Source: Phoronis ovalis
Taxonomy: Eukaryota > Phoronida > Phoronidae
Direction: 5' to 3'
DNA length: 10,391 nt
Assembly: GCA_028565635.1 (NCBI GenBank)
Contig: JAOXYB010064179.1
Span: forward strand, 1-10,391
Under the pieces are notes generated by a model that did not search any database, was not told the origin of the DNA, and saw nothing but the letters and a program-made list of their open reading frames with translations. A program made the translations under genes and the position numbers. Below are positions 9,101-10,391 of this stretch, piece after piece (position 1 is the stretch's first letter; each line of letters begins with the position of its first letter).

Positions 9101-10146
9101 TATTTATAATTTCATTCTTATGCTGACTTATTCTGATTATGCATGTATAGGGGTGAAGTGAAAATTTTTAAAATGCAATTGAAAACTGTTTTTAATTTAT
9201 TTGCGAAATCATTGGATGTTGTTCAGTCTGGTTTGATTTATCAAAGTAATACTAAGATATAAATATCATTCTCTGTTCAGATAGTGCAGGTATTTAAAAT
9301 TAAAATTTTGTTTCACTAGGTGAATCCTGAAGATGTGTATAGCCTGTCAAAATGCCAGATACCAACACCTACGAGCTTTAACCCCAACATGGACCATTTA
9401 CTCTTTCCTCCTCGCTGTATTACCGACAGTGACACGCCATTGGTAAGTTTACAAATTGACATGATAGAAAAGATAAGATAACAAAAACTTTATTTGTGTC
9501 TCACCTGATAATAAAATATACATAACACAATACAGATACATTTAAACAGCACCAGCGGTTACATAGTGACCTGTGTTAGGCAATAAAACAATACAATATA
9601 CATACAAGAATCAGAAAACTGAAGGAACGTATAAAATCACAAAAAGTAATGAATATAAAAAATAATAACACAAGGTACAAGCAAGAAACAATTAGAAATA
9701 AAGAAATCCTATACGGAGCATATATACGATGTGCCAACAAAATGTGTTTAACTTTGAAAGAAAAGTTAATTAAAGTAAAAATTCATGTATTCATTATTAG
9801 TGTCCTAAATTTTGGTCTAGGAGGCAAACACAGGAGTATTGAGTACTGGTTATCTATTATACCTCCATGTGTCATATGTCCTTGTTTGATTTGTTCTGTG
9901 TCATAATTTTTTTTGTAATTTAATGTATAACAACGTGTGGTACATCATCGACGCTGCAAAAGTTTGTCAACAGTAAGGAAAGAATAAATGAAGAACAAGT
10001 GATGCGTAATATCAAATATTTAAGGATGTAAACCATTGAATAGGTGATTTTAAAAATTGGTTATTTTCTTTACAGGCTATGATAAGCATGATGGATGATA
10101 TGGGCTTTCTTAACAAATATCGCATAAGGAGGGATACCCTTGCAAG
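3078..10146 (+). CDS. PDE2A: PDE2A-like cGMP-stimulated phosphodiesterase, partial multi-exon gene (overall span)
   Basis: The spliced product should be a cytosolic or membrane-associated dimeric enzyme hydrolysing cAMP and cGMP, activated when cGMP binds GAF-B (known for the PDE2 family). Joining exons 3078-3119, 3345-3413, 3941-4074, 5709-5820, 6223-6262, 6497-6560, 6939-7195, 7782-7897, one of 8469-8546 or 8922-8999, 9320-9442 and 10076-10146 gives 368 codons plus two bases with no stop. Layout: GAF-A about residues 1-110, first linker helix about 110-153, GAF-B about 154-278, second linker helix 279-304, catalytic-domain start from about 305. Colinearity with mammalian PDE2A (recalled, not aligned by program) is clear, including residues such as [13 protein letters not shown] and FYRGVDD. 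PDE5, PDE6, PDE10 and PDE11 have related GAF domains but match much less well. The 5' exons and the HNWxHA-type catalytic core are absent from the window. Confidence 0.93.
3345..3413 (+). CDS. PDE2A: PDE2A exon 2: GAF-A middle
   Basis: This 69-nt, phase 0-0 exon follows acceptor tgtttttag and ends CAG|gtatat. Its 23 residues (starting AYKNC, ending LTLSDIPQ) fit the PDE2A GAF-A stretch between the FP and the LGCEL-type helix. The pattern of a Cys, two hydrophobic residues, a charged NNK turn and an L-x-L-x-D strand is shared. It diverges more than the GAF-B exons. Confidence 0.85.
3414..3940. other. Intron 2 of the PDE2A-like gene
   Basis: This 527-nt GT-AG intron contains open frames of 63-76 codons with no recognisable protein character, taken as chance. 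A small perfect palindrome with 7-bp arms lies at 3792-3807. Nothing else was seen. Confidence 0.85.
3941..4074 (+). CDS. PDE2A: PDE2A exon 3: GAF-A C-terminal half with NK motif
   Basis: This 134-nt exon enters at phase 0 after gaacttttag and leaves at phase 2 with GG|gtaagt. Residues 38-81 include LLCVPV and [10 protein letters not shown], matching the core GAF-A strands of PDE2A (MLCVPV and VVALACAFNK). The Asn-Lys at residues 75-76 begins the NKFDE signature; the rest is in exon 4. An Asn-rich loop (HANNNG) spans the exon junction. Confidence 0.93.
4374..4447 (+). repeat. Left arm of long inverted repeat
   Basis: This 74-nt arm includes the core gaattctgcttggccatatt. It is exactly complementary to 5036-5108 except for a one-base homopolymer difference. 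The two arms could form a long hairpin in the intron RNA. Confidence 0.95.
4601..4897 (-). pseudogene. Degraded open frame inside the foldback element
   Basis: On the minus strand one frame runs from an ATG at 4897 to a stop at 4601, interrupted only by a TGA at 4820-4822. The first part gives 25 residues, Lys/Glu-rich and probably helical (contains [17 protein letters not shown]). The part beyond the TGA gives 72 residues from an ATG immediately after it. The region is CpG-rich compared with the intron. I do not recognise the protein. It could be a decayed cargo or transposon ORF fragment, or a chance frame in GC-richer DNA. Confidence 0.25.
5036..5108 (-). repeat. Right arm of long inverted repeat
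   Basis: This 73-nt arm is the reverse complement of 4374-4447, with core aatatggccaagcagaattc. Weaker similarity extends a further 10-25 bases beyond each end. Confidence 0.95.
5709..5820 (+). CDS. PDE2A: PDE2A exon 4: end of GAF-A and start of first linker helix
   Basis: This 112-nt exon enters at phase 2 (completing Gly82) after ctttctag and ends in phase 0 at GAG|gtaact. It encodes FGTDD, then [19 protein letters not shown], closely matching PDE2A ([19 protein letters not shown]). It completes the GAF-A NKFDE-type motif as F83-GTD-D87-I88, so the final Glu is replaced by Ile. The final residues ([10 protein letters not shown]) begin the linker helix between the two GAF domains. Confidence 0.95.
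5821..6222. other. Intron 4 of the PDE2A-like gene
   Basis: This 402-nt GT-AG intron runs from gtaact to ttgcag. It contains a perfect 10-bp-arm palindrome at 5982-6002 and a CTCF-like sequence at 5915-5928, both possibly incidental. No exon was seen. Confidence 0.9.
5982..6002. repeat. AT-rich perfect palindrome
   Basis: Ten-base arms ctattataat and attataatag flank a single T. It could form a small intronic hairpin. In AT-rich DNA this may be incidental. Confidence 0.5.
6223..6262 (+). CDS. PDE2A: PDE2A exon 5: first linker helix (micro-exon)
   Basis: This 40-nt exon enters at phase 0 after tttgcag and exits at phase 1 at G|gtgagt. It encodes [13 protein letters not shown], identical to the recalled mammalian PDE2A linker residues, followed by the first base of an Asp codon. 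It is the clearest single PDE2 diagnostic in the window. Confidence 0.96.
6497..6560 (+). CDS. PDE2A: PDE2A exon 6: linker into GAF-B
   Basis: This 64-nt exon enters at phase 1 after ctttacag, completing Asp133, and exits at phase 2 at AG|gtatga. It encodes [20 protein letters not shown] and an E-R whose Arg codon is split with exon 7. It matches PDE2A [20 protein letters not shown]. Confidence 0.95.
6561..6938. other. Intron 6 of the PDE2A-like gene
   Basis: This 378-nt GT-AG intron (gtatga to ttgtag) shows nothing else supportable. Confidence 0.9.
6939..7195 (+). CDS. PDE2A: PDE2A exon 7: GAF-B core (cGMP-binding)
   Basis: This 257-nt exon enters at phase 2 after aattgtag and exits at phase 1 at AAAG|gtaaga. 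Residues 154-239 contain [65 protein letters not shown], the unmistakable PDE2A GAF-B. The segment around [15 protein letters not shown] and FxTRN lines the cGMP pocket in the family. The open frame has no usual initiator and this is an internal exon. It is the longest and most conserved exon here. Confidence 0.98.
7196..7781. other. Intron 7 of the PDE2A-like gene
   Basis: This 586-nt GT-AG intron (gtaaga to attgtag) shows no exon, RNA gene or repeat of note. Confidence 0.9.
7782..7897 (+). CDS. PDE2A: PDE2A exon 8: GAF-B C-terminus with NKFDE motif
   Basis: This 116-nt exon enters at phase 1 after attgtag, completing Glu240, and ends at phase 0 at CAT|gtgagt. It carries the intact NKFDE allosteric signature: N250-K251, F257, three residues, D261-E262. 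The end reads [12 protein letters not shown], where mammalian PDE2A has AFSIYCGISIAH; the Gly-to-Cys change and a Val-to-Cys just before the NK are local peculiarities. The intact signature implies that GAF-B can still bind cGMP (inference from family knowledge). Confidence 0.96.
7898..8468. other. Intron 8, upstream of the alternative exon pair
   Basis: This 571-nt intron runs from gtgagt to attgcag. No third linker-exon copy was found in it. An RNA element that selects between the two exons could lie here, but no clear complementary pair was recognised by eye. Confidence 0.85.
8469..8546 (+). CDS. PDE2A: PDE2A exon 9a: alternative second linker helix
   Basis: This 78-nt, phase 0-0 exon lies between acceptor ttaattgcag and donor CAG|gtgact. 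It encodes 26 residues starting [10 protein letters not shown] and ending ELMIYHMQ. By eye, 15 of 26 match the mammalian PDE2A linker helix (SLLYKKVNEA...YHMK), including the VNEA box. It has the same length, phase and alignment as exon 9b 376 nt downstream. Including both copies would keep frame but insert an extra 26-residue helix, so use of only one is expected. The segment is the helix joining GAF-B to the catalytic domain, through which dimer partners contact each other in PDE2A. Confidence 0.93.
8547..8921. other. Intron between alternative exons 9a and 9b
   Basis: This 375-nt stretch runs from gtgact to tttttacag. Its length is ample for normal splicing, so simple steric interference between splice sites is an unlikely way to prevent joining 9a to 9b. 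No further exon was seen. Confidence 0.85.
8922..8999 (+). CDS. PDE2A: PDE2A exon 9b: alternative second linker helix
   Basis: This 78-nt, phase 0-0 exon lies between acceptor cttttttacag and donor CAG|gtacat. It encodes 26 residues starting [13 protein letters not shown] and ending ELMIYHMQ. By eye, 15 of 26 match mammalian PDE2A, the same count as 9a but at partly different positions: 9b keeps K, Q and A where 9a keeps V, N and N. It differs from 9a at 9 of 26 residues, mostly in the first two thirds of the helix. Its last 21 nt are identical to those of 9a. Intact frame and splice sites argue against a dead duplicate. Confidence 0.94.
9000..9319. other. Intron 9 of the PDE2A-like gene
   Basis: This 320-nt GT-AG intron (gtacat to ttcactag) follows exon 9b and is also the end of the longer intron used if 9a is chosen. 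Nothing else was recognised. Confidence 0.9.
9320..9442 (+). CDS. PDE2A: PDE2A exon 10: lead-in to the catalytic domain
   Basis: This 123-nt, phase 0-0 exon lies between tttcactag and TTG|gtaagt. Its 41 residues begin [15 protein letters not shown] and end ITDSDTPL. They correspond to the PDE2A stretch after YHMK: an acidic-Tyr segment, a central S-x-F, a PR and an acidic D-D/S-D-T pair just before the first catalytic helix. Conservation is moderate, as expected for this surface segment. The position, phase and flanking exons make the call firm. Confidence 0.92.
9443..10075. other. Intron 10 of the PDE2A-like gene
   Basis: This 633-nt GT-AG intron (gtaagt to tttacag) has an A-rich plus strand over about 9480-9720, with repeated short acaatac/atacat words and a slightly less AT-rich patch near 9545-9580. 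This could be an old retrotransposon tail, but no family is recognised. An 85-codon open frame at 9649-9906 has no protein-like features. Confidence 0.85.
10076..10146 (+). CDS. PDE2A: PDE2A exon 11: first catalytic-domain helices, GC splice donor
   Basis: This 71-nt exon enters at phase 0 after tttacag. Residues 346-368 ([17 protein letters not shown], then RRDTLA) match PDE2A AILSMLQDMNFINNYKI...TLAR. The homology stops inside the Arg codon, exactly where AAG|gcaagt occurs: a GC donor that otherwise fits the consensus perfectly. Spliced there, the exon ends in phase 2. If not spliced, the frame continues QVGLKRNKYYRYM to a stop at 10187-10189, giving a protein without the catalytic metal site. 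A GT donor at 10186 (TACAT|gtaaag) is also in the same phase. Confidence 0.9.
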
Positions 10147-10152
10147 GCAAGT
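10147..10152 (+). other. Candidate GC-type 5' splice site
   Basis: The sequence AAG|gcaagt matches the GC-AG donor consensus, which usually needs strong pairing at all other positions to the U1 RNA. It sits exactly at the end of PDE2A homology. Every other donor used in this gene is GT. Confidence 0.75.
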
Positions 10153-10189
10153 TGGTCTGAAAAGAAACAAATATTATCGTTACATGTAA

Positions 10190-10391
10190 AGACTGTATCA
10201 GTCAATGATTATCTTAAAAATAGTGCTGCATCTCAGCAACGGTGTAGGTAAAAGTGCCTGAAAAGGTGTTTGTAATAATCTAACTTATAAATACGATGAA
10301 AGTTTTGTACGTAATTGGTGAAATTTGTCGCCTCCACTAGAGGTCAGCTCTGATGAAGATGTTTTGATGACTTCAAACCAAAAGCTTTATT
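10190..10391. other. Downstream intron or alternative 3' sequence with possible repeat tail
   Basis: No AATAAA signal and no further exon is visible. The last 60 or so bases contain ccactagaggtcag followed by a ctgatgaag ... cttcaaaccaaa arrangement reminiscent of the 3' tails of some invertebrate retroelements. That similarity is weak and from memory. Confidence 0.4.

Noticed and set aside
9649-9906. 85-codon plus-strand frame in intron 10
   Set aside because: Lys/Asn/Ile-rich composition of AT-rich noncoding DNA, and no homology recognised.
1-10391. CRISPR arrays, bacterial defence operons, tRNA or rRNA genes
   Set aside because: No such signatures were seen. Split exons and introns show eukaryotic nuclear DNA.

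Overview
The window looks like AT-rich nuclear DNA from an arthropod, most likely an insect. It has short coding exons bounded by GT/AG (once GC) splice sites, introns from 0.2 kb to over 3 kb, and no operons or bacterial signals. The species cannot be named. A hemimetabolous insect would fit the long, transposon-bearing introns, but that is inference.

One gene is recognisable, on the + strand: the middle part of a PDE2A-type cGMP-stimulated cyclic nucleotide phosphodiesterase. Eleven consecutive exon positions lie between 3078 and 10146 and join in consistent phases to give 368 complete codons. In order they encode most of GAF-A (exons 1-4), the first linker helix (exons 4-6), GAF-B with an intact NKFDE cGMP-binding signature (exons 7-8), the second linker helix (exon 9, present as two alternatives), the lead-in to the catalytic domain (exon 10) and the first catalytic-domain helices (exon 11). 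The N-terminus, the start of GAF-A and the metal-binding catalytic core lie outside the window or were not found.

The most interesting structure is at 8469-8999. Two tandem exons of exactly 78 nt and identical phase both encode the GAF-B-to-catalytic linker helix and look like mutually exclusive alternatives. Their first 57 nt are highly diverged, even at synonymous sites, while their last 21 nt are identical. Choosing one or the other would change the helix through which cGMP binding at GAF-B is passed to the catalytic domain.

Region by region: 1-3077 is probably a large intron with no supportable exon. 3078-4074 holds GAF-A exons 1-3. 4075-5708 is an intron containing a foldback (long inverted repeat) element at about 4340-5135 with a CpG-rich interior. 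5709-7897 holds exons 4-8. 8469-8999 holds the alternative exon pair. 9320-10146 holds exons 10 and 11, the latter apparently ending at a GC donor. 10147-10391 is intron or an alternative 3' end, and its last 60 bases may belong to a repeat.
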